Made by a program: the position numbers and the translations under genes. 64,000 bases of DNA from Gammaproteobacteria bacterium (GTDB lineage Bacteria > Pseudomonadota > Gammaproteobacteria > Xanthomonadales > Wenzhouxiangellaceae). The notes beneath the pieces were generated by a model. That model made no database searches. It was not told where the DNA came from and was given only the letters and a program-made list of their open reading frames with translations. The stretch is from assembly GCA_003567685.1 (NCBI GenBank), contig PWYW01000099.1:43306-107305 (forward strand). The letters run 5' to 3'. Below, piece by piece: positions 26,949 through 34,259 of the stretch; the first letter of the stretch is position 1, and each line of letters begins with the position of its first letter.

Positions 26949-27370
26949 ATCGGTTCGAGGCCCGCTTCGACCCGAGCCGCAATCCGCTCCGTCCCGTCCC
27001 GCACCCCAGCTTCTCTCAGGCTTCAATCATATGCGGCGGCGGTTTCCTGACACCGATAGACCAGGCCTGAAAATAGTTGACCTCTTTTTCCTGGAAAATG
27101 CGTTTAATAGTGTGACCGGCTGAAAATTTGGCTGCTCGATTTTCGGATGTACCCGCGTTCCGCGCGCCTTGCAGACGAGTAGCGCATAAGCTAAACTCCA
27201 GCGGAAGCCTCGAAAACAACGAGGCATCGGACTGGTTTCCTCGAGGGAATCGGGGGCAAAAAAGCTTCGAGTCTGCAAGTTCGAAATCGATACCGACGCC
27301 GAAAGACGTCGGTATTGGCATTAAAGAAACCGACGACTATGCGAAGTCCTTCAATTAGAGGTGTAAAAGA
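26949..27370. other. Non-coding leader region before the dockerin-like gene
   Basis: About 420 nt, visibly richer in A+T than its surroundings, without a supported gene. It contains two perfect hairpins: a 6-bp one with loop AAAACAA (27207-27225) and a 9-bp one (27290-27298 with 27307-27315, loop CCGAAAGA). TTGACC near 27076 and TTTAAT near 27102 are promoter-like but 20 nt apart, which is too wide for a firm call. A GAGGTG ribosome site lies just before the ATG at 27371. The region may be a regulated 5' UTR. Confidence 0.5.
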
Positions 27371-28315
27371 ATGAATCATGATGATCGCCGAGGTTTGGGC
27401 CGCCCTGCTCATGCCGCCAAAGCACTGATCTCCGGGGTGGCGCTGTCCGCTCTCCTCGGTCTTTCCATGAACGCTCAGGCGCAAAGCTGCACGATTGGCA
27501 ACTGGGCTGGTGGTGCTGAAAACGATGACGCATTGTTTGCCGGAAATCCAGGTGAGGGAAACCCTCGTTATGGTGGGCCGTGTAGTCTAGCGGTTTCACT
27601 GGACTCCGGTTTTGCCTACGTGGTCGATAACTCCCCAGTGGCCGAGCAAGACTATATTGCACGTTTCTACTTCAACCCCAATGGGAATGGTAGCAACGAT
27701 GCCCCGATGGTGATTTTTGCCGCCAATGAGTCAACCGACGGAACGGGTTCTGACGCCCTCCAGCTCTGGTTCAACGTTGCCGACGCGGAGTCTCCGTTGA
27801 GCGCGCAAGCCAACCATGTCACCCTGGTTGTCGCCACAGAGACCGGATTCGAGCAAATTCAGGCGGGTGCTACCTCCATATCGCCGACCGGCTGGAATTC
27901 TTTCGAAATCGTATGGAGTGCCGATCCCTCGGCTGACATCATTCTTCGCGTCAATGACGGTCCTGACCTGAGCGTAGGTGGTGACACCAGCAATCAACGG
28001 ATTCGTTCAGCATTGCTTGGTTTCGTCGATGAAGGCGCTTCGGTTTCTTCCACCGCGCCCCTGTTTTTCGATGACTTCGACTCGCGTCGCCAGTCGCGTC
28101 CTGGTCGTCTGTGCCGTGGCCTGACTGACGACGCTCGAGACTTCCTCTCTTTGGAAGATACCCAGGCCATCTTCGCCGAAGTTTCGGGCGGTGGTGCCTT
28201 CTTTGCACCTGGTCAGCCTGATTACGACGAAGATGGTGTCGTTGGTCTTGGCGACGCCCAGGCGGTGTTCCAGCAGGTGTCCGCGGGCGCCAACGCTTGC
28301 GCTGATAATTCATAA
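27371..28315 (+). CDS. Secreted protein with C-terminal duplicated dockerin-like segment
   Basis: A 314-residue exported protein with a long signal peptide (hydrophobic core about 18-32, cleavage near AQA-QS). Residues 40-240 are strand-rich and end in LFFDDFDSR, suggesting a laminin G/concanavalin-like jelly roll; that is inference. The C-terminus has two 23-residue repeats, 252-274 and 284-306. The second has a dockerin-type calcium loop with Asp284, Asp286, Asp288 and Asp295 (DYDEDGVVGLGDAQAVF). The first keeps the D-x-Q-A-[IV]-F helix but has lost loop acids. Cys248 and Cys310 flank the pair and may form a clasping disulfide. It is followed 31 nt later by a cohesin-like gene. Confidence 0.7.
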   Translation: MNHDDRRGLGRPAHAAKALISGVALSALLGLSMNAQAQSCTIGNWAGGAENDDALFAGNPGEGNPRYGGPCSLAVSLDSGFAYVVDNSPVAEQDYIARFYFNPNGNGSNDAPMVIFAANESTDGTGSDALQLWFNVADAESPLSAQANHVTLVVATETGFEQIQAGATSISPTGWNSFEIVWSADPSADIILRVNDGPDLSVGGDTSNQRIRSALLGFVDEGASVSSTAPLFFDDFDSRRQSRPGRLCRGLTDDARDFLSLEDTQAIFAEVSGGGAFFAPGQPDYDEDGVVGLGDAQAVFQQVSAGANACADNS

Positions 28316-28346
28316 AAACGCTTAACTTGGATTTACAGAGGTATAT

Positions 28347-29603
28347 ATGAGAACTTTTACGCTTAAGAATGCCTTGGTCGGCTTCGGTCTTTTGGCATCC
28401 ACAGGCATTGTCGCCGCTCAAGTATTTGAGTTAGAGCAGGTTCAAATCCAAGAAGGCGTGACTGAGGTGACGCTTAACTGGACTTTCGAGTATGAGTTTG
28501 ATGGTCAGGGCACACCTTTGTCAGGTGTGGGCTTTGACATCACTTACGACGGGACCCTGGTTACCGATGTGGATTTGACGGATTGCCTGGATGATGTACC
28601 TGCGCAGTTGACCAACTGTGCTGATATCCCGGCCCCGAATACTTTCCGACTGAACTGGGGCAACCTCGACGCTAGCATTCCTATTGAAGACAGCAGCGGT
28701 TCAATGACCTTCACCATCGCCGCTGGCGCTGAGGAAGGGGATTCGGCTGTCATTGAGGTAGTGCAGGTCGCAGCTGCGACTTCACCGATTGATGCGACCT
28801 CCGATATCATTGAAGGGTCCGTAACCGTTATTGGCTCCGATGCCAACCTGGTTATCACCTCACCGTCTCTCCCCTTTGATTTTGGATCGATCGATCTGGA
28901 TGATGCGCCGATCTGCCAGGACTTTGTTCTGCAGAATGTCGGTGACAACGATTCCTTGACCGTCGGTCAGGCGTCTGCACCGGCTCCCTTCGGTATTGGG
29001 GCCGACGGTTGCGACGGCGAGACTTTGGCGCCTGGAGCCAACTGCACGGTCGGTGTTTGCTTCAACCCGACGGCTGTTGGTTCCTTCAGCGAAGACGTGA
29101 CCTTCCCGAGCGACGCGAATGACCTGTCGACGACGGTCTCCGGCCAGGCCACCGCCGAGTCCGATATCGTTATCAACCCGCCGTTTGGCCCGGTCAACCT
29201 TGGCTTCGGCGAGAGTGGTGACATCCTGACCGCCAACGGTACGGTTGTGAACAACGGCTCCTTGGCTGCTGACGTGTCGTGCGAGTTCACCAGCAATGAC
29301 AGCGATGTATTCTCGATCGATCCGGACATTTCCGGTGGCGTATCCATTCCGCCCACCGGCGAGCCGGTTGGATTCGAGCTGTCTTGCGCACTGCCGGAAG
29401 ACGCTGAAGAAGGAACGCAGTTCTTCGGCACCCTGGAGTGCAGCATTGATGGTGACTTTGCCGGTCAGCACGATCTGGAATGTGGTGTTCGCGCGTTCGA
29501 TCCGCTTCCGGTTCCGACCATGCAGGCTTGGGCTCTCGGTCTCTTCGCCCTGCTGATGCTGTTGGTCGGTGGAATTAGCATTCGCTTCTTCCGCGCTGCC
29601 TAA
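28347..29603 (+). CDS. Surface protein with cohesin-like domain, two Ig/ASH-like domains and IPTL-type sorting tail
   Basis: A 418-residue exported protein. The signal peptide ends near VAA-QV (residues 22-25). Residues 25-163 have the cohesin pattern: GVGFDITYDGTLV, then NTFRLNWGN, then SGSMTFTIAAGAEEGDSAVI, then a closing IIEGSVTVIG strand. Residues 167-268 resemble an ASH/choice-of-anchor Ig domain (FDFGSIDLDD...FVLQNVGD...CTVGVCFNP), and 272-383 a second, more divergent one. The tail VPTMQAWALGLFALLMLL plus RFFR (389-416) matches the IPTL-CTERM layout of motif, membrane helix and basic end. Such tails are thought to be cut by exosortase H. It probably forms a unit with the preceding gene. 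Confidence 0.72.
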   Translation: MRTFTLKNALVGFGLLASTGIVAAQVFELEQVQIQEGVTEVTLNWTFEYEFDGQGTPLSGVGFDITYDGTLVTDVDLTDCLDDVPAQLTNCADIPAPNTFRLNWGNLDASIPIEDSSGSMTFTIAAGAEEGDSAVIEVVQVAAATSPIDATSDIIEGSVTVIGSDANLVITSPSLPFDFGSIDLDDAPICQDFVLQNVGDNDSLTVGQASAPAPFGIGADGCDGETLAPGANCTVGVCFNPTAVGSFSEDVTFPSDANDLSTTVSGQATAESDIVINPPFGPVNLGFGESGDILTANGTVVNNGSLAADVSCEFTSNDSDVFSIDPDISGGVSIPPTGEPVGFELSCALPEDAEEGTQFFGTLECSIDGDFAGQHDLECGVRAFDPLPVPTMQAWALGLFALLMLLVGGISIRFFRAA

Positions 29604-29645
29604 ACCGACTGTTCGTCGCTCTTCTAGCAGGAGCGATTGAAGTTC

Positions 29646-29678
29646 AAAACCCGCCGGTTCTACCGGCGGGTTTTTTTT
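29646..29678 (+). terminator. Strong intrinsic terminator
   Basis: CCCGCCGG (29650-29657) pairs with CCGGCGGG (29663-29670) around loop TTCTA, preceded by AAAA and followed by eight T. It ends the two-gene surface-protein unit and can also serve the convergent minus-strand gene. Confidence 0.93.
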
Positions 29679-29684
29679 GCCTGA

Positions 29685-30221
29685 TTATTGCTGATGTTCG
29701 TCGGGCGTTGAATTCAGTCTCCAGCTGGGTGAGACCTTGGCCTGATTCGGCCTCTGGATAACCAGTCCTCTATCCAGCAACCACTGTCTTGCATCTTCTG
29801 CGTCGTCCTCGAACCAGGCTCGGGCCGAGCCAAGTCGAAAACTGTAGCCCCATCGATCCATATCCTGTTGTGCGCGTTCGCTGCTGCTGTCCGGGAGGTG
29901 ATCGGCGAGCAGGATTTGGAGATAGCACACCGCATTTTCCTCATCGTAGTCTCCACCGGCATTGGTATCCAGGGATCGTCGACGCTCGGGCGGCATACAG
30001 ATGAAGTGGCAGGCCTCGTGCAGTACGGAATGCAGAGGGGTATCACGCCGGACGTACACCCGGTTCCCGACCAGACCAGCCTCTTCGTCGCCCCAGAACG
30101 ACCCGGGTATGCCTTCATGCATTGGTGTTTCGACGAGTTCCAGTTGGTACCTGCTCAACAGCTGCCTGAGGTGTAGCGCCGAAATGGCGTGGTAGCGCTG
30201 TACGTCTGTTTTCTGACTCAC
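29685..30221 (-). CDS. Hypothetical protein with zincin-like HEACH motif
   Basis: About 178 residues from the GTG at 30221 (AAAGGAG about 11 nt upstream); a TTG at 30275 would add 18 residues but would overlap the divergent kinase start. The segment LHSVLHEACHFICMPPERR contains an HExxH zinc-binding pair, and DYDEENAVCYLQILLAD downstream could supply the third acidic ligand, so a minimal metalloprotease fold is likely. No signal peptide is seen. I recognise it as a conserved-hypothetical type and cannot name a function. Confidence 0.65.
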   Translation of the reverse strand: MSQKTDVQRYHAISALHLRQLLSRYQLELVETPMHEGIPGSFWGDEEAGLVGNRVYVRRDTPLHSVLHEACHFICMPPERRRSLDTNAGGDYDEENAVCYLQILLADHLPDSSSERAQQDMDRWGYSFRLGSARAWFEDDAEDARQWLLDRGLVIQRPNQAKVSPSWRLNSTPDEHQQ

Positions 30222-30266
30222 CCGCTTGTGAGCTCCTTTTGGTTGATACAGGGGTAGAATAAACTT

Positions 30267-31454
30267 ATGGGTCAAGGTCGAGAAACGGTTTTCGGGAGTG
30301 ATCGCTGGGGGCGACTGCTGCCAGTTGATTTGCTCAGGTATTTTGGAGTCCTTATATGGCTGCTCGCGGCCTTCTTGCTCCTATTGCTCCCGTTTGTGGG
30401 GGAGGAGGGGCTCAGCGGAGTTTCGCTTGCAGGTGCCTGGTCGGCGGCGCTGGTGTTTTTCGGCTTACTTTGGCACCCGGTTTTTCGTTCTCCAGAGAAG
30501 TCGTCGTTGCTGGCCAGGGGTATTTGCCTGGGGCTTCTGTCACTGTCTGCTTTCGCCGTCAGTTTTTTCAGTGCATCGGGCGTTGGAAGTTTGCTGGCCA
30601 TGGTGGTGGCTGCTTTCCTTCCCTGGTTCGCGCCGTTGATGTTCGGTATTGGCTGGGTTTTCGTCATGGCGTTTGCCTTCGGTGCGCTGGTTGTGTTCAT
30701 TCCTGATGGCGGCTGGCTTCTGGGCCTGGTGTTTGCGGTCATCAACCTGGGCCTGGTCTCGTTCCCTTTTCTGGCCTCTCAATTGGCTTTGGCCCAAGTC
30801 CATGCGCGACGTGAGCTAAGGCGCCTGAACTCCGAACTCCTGGCGACACGATCTCTATTGGCCGAAAACACCCGTGTTGCCGAGCGCGTTCGGATTTCGC
30901 GGGACCTGCATGATCTTGTTGGTCATCATCTGACGGCGTTGACATTGAATCTTGAGGTGGCCTCGCACACCTGTGAGGGCAGTGCGCGTGACCATGTCGA
31001 CCAGGCCTCTTCGATTGCCCGTCTTCTGTTGTCCGACGTCCGCGAGGTGGTCAACGATATGCGGCAGGAGGACGAGATTGATTTTCGCGAGGTCCTGACG
31101 ATGCTGGCCGAGGGGTTGCCTCAAATGGACATCCACCTGGACCTTCCCGAGAGTGACGCGCGAATTGACCCCCAGCGGGCCCAGGTGCTGCTGCGGTGCG
31201 CCCAGGAGCTATTGACCAATGCTGCGCGGCATTCCGGTGCAAACAATCTCTGGATCACCATGGAGCGGGGGCGTGACAACCTGGCATTGGTTGTACGTGA
31301 CGACGGGCGTGGCGCTGAAGACCTCCTGCCCGGCAACGGTTTGAACGGTATGCGGGAACGCCTGCGTGAGTTGGGTGGCCGGCTGGAATTGTGCACAGCG
31401 GCCGGTGCCGGTTTGCTGGGTCGTGTTTGGTTGCCCCTGGGAGAAAACGGATGA
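30267..31454 (+). CDS. Sensor histidine kinase, NarL/DesK-type (HisKA_3)
   Basis: Inner-membrane kinase of 395 residues. About five to six membrane helices fill residues 22-175, with almost no periplasmic domain, so it probably senses the membrane itself or a lipophilic signal, as DesK does. A coiled coil follows, then the HisKA_3 dimerisation helix with phospho-acceptor His215 in SRDLHDLVGHHL. The ATPase has its N-box near AQELLTNAARHSGA and a G-box at NGLNGMRERL. Its stop overlaps the response regulator start (ATGA), so the two are a cognate pair. Confidence 0.92.
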   Translation: MGQGRETVFGSDRWGRLLPVDLLRYFGVLIWLLAAFLLLLLPFVGEEGLSGVSLAGAWSAALVFFGLLWHPVFRSPEKSSLLARGICLGLLSLSAFAVSFFSASGVGSLLAMVVAAFLPWFAPLMFGIGWVFVMAFAFGALVVFIPDGGWLLGLVFAVINLGLVSFPFLASQLALAQVHARRELRRLNSELLATRSLLAENTRVAERVRISRDLHDLVGHHLTALTLNLEVASHTCEGSARDHVDQASSIARLLLSDVREVVNDMRQEDEIDFREVLTMLAEGLPQMDIHLDLPESDARIDPQRAQVLLRCAQELLTNAARHSGANNLWITMERGRDNLALVVRDDGRGAEDLLPGNGLNGMRERLRELGGRLELCTAAGAGLLGRVWLPLGENG

Positions 31455-32092
31455 TTCGGGTATTGCTGGTGGATGATCAGAACCTCGTCAGACAGGGCGT
31501 GCGGTCGCTGCTCGGGCTCGCTGACGATATCGAGGTCATTGCCGAAGCCAGCGATGGCAGTCAGGCCGTCGAACTGGCAGAGGAGTTGACGCCGGATGTG
31601 ATGCTTTTGGATATGCGAATGCCGGGCATGAACGGCATCGATGTACTCAACGAGCTGCGGGGCAAGGGATGTCAGCCGGCCACCATTATTCTGACGACCT
31701 TCGACGATGAGGAATTGGTGTTGGCGGGCCTCAAAGCTGGCGCCAGAGGGTTTCTGCTCAAGGATGTTGCCCTGGAGGTATTGCTGAATGGGGTGCGCGA
31801 TGTGGCTGCTGGAAAATCGATGGTTCAACCGGTTGTTACCCAGCGCCTACTAAAAGGCCTGAGCAGTGTTCAGGCGGAATTCTCGAGTCTTGAACAACCC
31901 GACCCGCTGACCGAGCGGGAAACGGAAATTTTGCGGTTGATGGCCGGTGGCTATTCCAACAAGGAAATTGCCAACGCCTTGAATGTCGCTGAAGGGACGG
32001 TAAAGAATCACGTTTCAAATGTGTTGTCCAAGATGGGGGTGCGTGACCGGACCCGTGCGGTCCTGAAAGCGCTTGAAGCTGGCTTGATCTGA
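31451..32092 (+). CDS. Response regulator, NarL/FixJ (LuxR-type) family
   Basis: DNA-binding regulator of 213 residues. The receiver domain has the acidic pair in VDDQ and phospho-acceptor Asp54 in MLLDMRMPGMNG. The C-terminal LuxR helix-turn-helix is LTERETEILRLMAGG followed by EGTVKNHVSNVLSK. The start at 31451 overlaps the kinase stop; the open frame upstream is inside the kinase gene. Targets are unknown; the peptidase gene 65 nt downstream is a candidate but may simply be adjacent. Confidence 0.94.
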   Translation: MIRVLLVDDQNLVRQGVRSLLGLADDIEVIAEASDGSQAVELAEELTPDVMLLDMRMPGMNGIDVLNELRGKGCQPATIILTTFDDEELVLAGLKAGARGFLLKDVALEVLLNGVRDVAAGKSMVQPVVTQRLLKGLSSVQAEFSSLEQPDPLTERETEILRLMAGGYSNKEIANALNVAEGTVKNHVSNVLSKMGVRDRTRAVLKALEAGLI

Positions 32093-32157
32093 GCTGGCCG
32101 CATTGCCGGAAGGAGCTTGCTGCACTACACTGAAGGGCCGTCTGCCCGGTATTCAAC

Positions 32158-33861
32158 ATGATTCATCGCCTTGTTCTGGTTTTTACCTCAGTGGTTGTCC
32201 TCGGCGCTTGTCAGCCTTCTGATGAGAGTGCGTCAGTAGCGACGCACGACCAAACGCCAACACCGACTATCGCCCTGCCGGCTTTGCCTGGCAGTGGGGT
32301 TGACCCGGACTTCTACGCCGAGCGCTTGGCGCGACTGGCTTCCGACGAGTTCGAGGGCAGGGCTCCGGGTACCCGGGGTGAACGCTTGACGGTCAACTAC
32401 CTGGTTCGGGAGTTCGCCGATCTGGGGCTTTCGCCAGGCTATGGCGACAGTTTTCTCCAGCCGGTGCCAATGGTCGAGTTGACCAATACCGAGCGTAGCG
32501 ACCTGGCCGTTGATCATGGCGAGGATTCCTTCGTCCTGTCTTATCCCGATCAAATGATCATCGGCTCTCGCCGTCTTGGGCCGGAAGCGCACGGCGTCGA
32601 AGCGTCGGAACTGGTCTTTGTCGGCTACGGGATCGTGGCACCCGAATACGATTGGGATGACTACGCGGGTCTGGACGTTGAAGGCAAGACCGTGGTGATG
32701 CTGGTCAACGACCCTGGCTACGCCACGGGTGACCCGGACCTCTTCAACGGCAACGCGATGACCTACTACGGTCGTTGGACCTACAAGTACGAAGAGGCCG
32801 CCCGTCAGGGCGCGGCTGCCGCGCTGATTATCCACGAGACAGAGCCGGCCTCCTATGGCTGGGACGTGGTGATCAACTCATGGTCGGCAGCCCAGTTCGA
32901 GCTGGGCGATCAGGGTGATGAGCCGGTGATGGCCCTGGAAGGATGGATCACGGTGGATACCGCCGAGTCGCTGTTCGAGCGAGCAGGGCTGGATTTCGCC
33001 GTTGAAAAAGATCAAGCCGCACGCCACGGGTTCATGCCTCGATCACTGGAAATGGCTGCGACGGCGTCAGTAAGAAACAGTGCCCGAGAGGGTACCTCGT
33101 ACAATGTCCTGGCCCAAATACCAGGTCATGAGCGGCCCGATGAGGTGCTCATCTATGTGGCCCACTGGGACCACCTGGGTCGTAACCTCGCTATCCCTGG
33201 CTCGGCAGGTATCTACAACGGTGCCATCGATAACGCGTCCGGGACTGCCGCTCTGCTTGAAATCGCCCGACTCTATCAAATGGGCGCTCAGCCGGAGCGT
33301 ACCGTGTTGTTCCTTGCCGTGACGCTGGAGGAATACGGCCTGCTTGGGTCTCGTTATTACGCTAATCGCCCGGCTTTCCCCACGCGAAACACCGTCGCTG
33401 CGATCAACATGGACGCGCTGAGTTTGATTGGTCCCAGCCATGATGTCGTTGTCGTCGGTCACGGATCATCGGAGCTCGAGGATATTCTCCGGGTTGCCGT
33501 CGAGCAACAAGGACGTGAAATGGTGCCCGAGCCTACCCCGGAAGCGGGGTTCTACTACCGCTCCGATCATTTCAATTTCGCGAGGGTCGGGGTGCCGGCT
33601 CTCTACGCCAAGGGCGGCGTGGACCATCGTGAACGTGGTCGTGACTATGGCTTGGCCCAGGATCGCGATTACCGCGACCGCCGCTATCACCAGCCGGCCG
33701 ATGAGTTCGATCCCGATTGGGATTTCCGCGGAGTGGCGGAAGATTTGGGGCTGCTCTACCAGGTCGGTCGTTTTCTGGCCGATGGAGACCAATGGCCGGA
33801 ATGGTTCGACGGTAATGAATTCAAGGCCATTCGCGACGCAGACCTTCAGCAGGAATTGTAA
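32158..33861 (+). CDS. M28-family peptidase, lipoprotein
   Basis: Exported zinc aminopeptidase-type protein of 567 residues. A lipobox LGAC (Cys18) anchors it to a membrane, probably the outer one. A PA-type insert (about 155-330) sits in the catalytic domain. Metal ligands of the co-catalytic zinc site are seen in AHWDHLG, NGAIDNASGTAAL, TLEEYGLLGS, and YYRSDHFNFA, with HQPADEF near the end. Members cleave N-terminal residues or act as glutamate carboxypeptidases or glutaminyl cyclases; the substrate is not predictable here. Confidence 0.88.
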   Translation: MIHRLVLVFTSVVVLGACQPSDESASVATHDQTPTPTIALPALPGSGVDPDFYAERLARLASDEFEGRAPGTRGERLTVNYLVREFADLGLSPGYGDSFLQPVPMVELTNTERSDLAVDHGEDSFVLSYPDQMIIGSRRLGPEAHGVEASELVFVGYGIVAPEYDWDDYAGLDVEGKTVVMLVNDPGYATGDPDLFNGNAMTYYGRWTYKYEEAARQGAAAALIIHETEPASYGWDVVINSWSAAQFELGDQGDEPVMALEGWITVDTAESLFERAGLDFAVEKDQAARHGFMPRSLEMAATASVRNSAREGTSYNVLAQIPGHERPDEVLIYVAHWDHLGRNLAIPGSAGIYNGAIDNASGTAALLEIARLYQMGAQPERTVLFLAVTLEEYGLLGSRYYANRPAFPTRNTVAAINMDALSLIGPSHDVVVVGHGSSELEDILRVAVEQQGREMVPEPTPEAGFYYRSDHFNFARVGVPALYAKGGVDHRERGRDYGLAQDRDYRDRRYHQPADEFDPDWDFRGVAEDLGLLYQVGRFLADGDQWPEWFDGNEFKAIRDADLQQEL

Positions 33862-33912
33862 GGGCACTGTGCCCGGCGTTTATTGGTGAGGGTCGTATCC
33901 AGGATGCGACCC
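33862..33912. terminator. Two hairpins between convergent genes
   Basis: Immediately after the peptidase stop is GGGCAC-T-GTGCCC (33862-33874). A second stem has GGGTCG (33890-33895) pairing with CGACCC (33907-33912), with further internal pairing. No T-run follows either. They lie between convergent genes and probably act as transcript ends. Confidence 0.4.
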
Positions 33913-33925
33913 GTAAGGCCCATGA

Positions 33926-34219
33926 TCACGCCCGACCAACATCGCTGTCATTGGGGGAGTGCAGGTACTCGCTCTCTTCAGCCGATTGCATGACTTGACG
34001 CAGTAATTCCTCGAGGCGCTCGCGAGAACTCATCAGATCGTCAGGGTCAGGCAGATCCTGGGGCTGATGGGCGTACAACCAGAAATGAACCGCGCCGGCC
34101 AAAAGACCATCAGCCAATGCCCAAGGGTCCGTTTCGGGGTTTTGCTCGGCCAGTTGATTGCCTAACTCAACCACGGCATCTGCCGCTTCGTCAAACAGCG
34201 CTTCGTTGTGTTCCTGCAT
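33926..34219 (-). CDS. Small acidic hypothetical protein
   Basis: A 97-residue, strongly acidic, mostly helical protein without signal peptide or cysteine. A helix with heptad-like spacing (MSSRERLEELLRQVMQSAEES) is near the C-terminus, and WALADGLLAGAVHFWLY forms a hydrophobic core. I do not recognise the family. It lies 40 nt downstream of the patatin gene on the same strand, with an AGGAAGAG site before the ATG, so it may be co-transcribed. Confidence 0.6.
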   Translation of the reverse strand: MQEHNEALFDEAADAVVELGNQLAEQNPETDPWALADGLLAGAVHFWLYAHQPQDLPDPDDLMSSRERLEELLRQVMQSAEESEYLHSPNDSDVGRA

Positions 34220-34259
34220 AGTCTCTTCCTTTCAAAAGCACCCCGTCAAAGAGGCCCGT

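Noticed and set aside
26881..26964. Phage or integrative element attachment site at tRNA-Gln
   Set aside because: The second copy is inverted, not direct, and lies only tens of bases away; no integrase or island genes are present.
27050..27370. c-di-GMP (GEMM) riboswitch upstream of the surface-protein genes
   Set aside because: The conserved core blocks of GEMM-I and the pseudoknot features of type II are not visible; only generic hairpins are seen.
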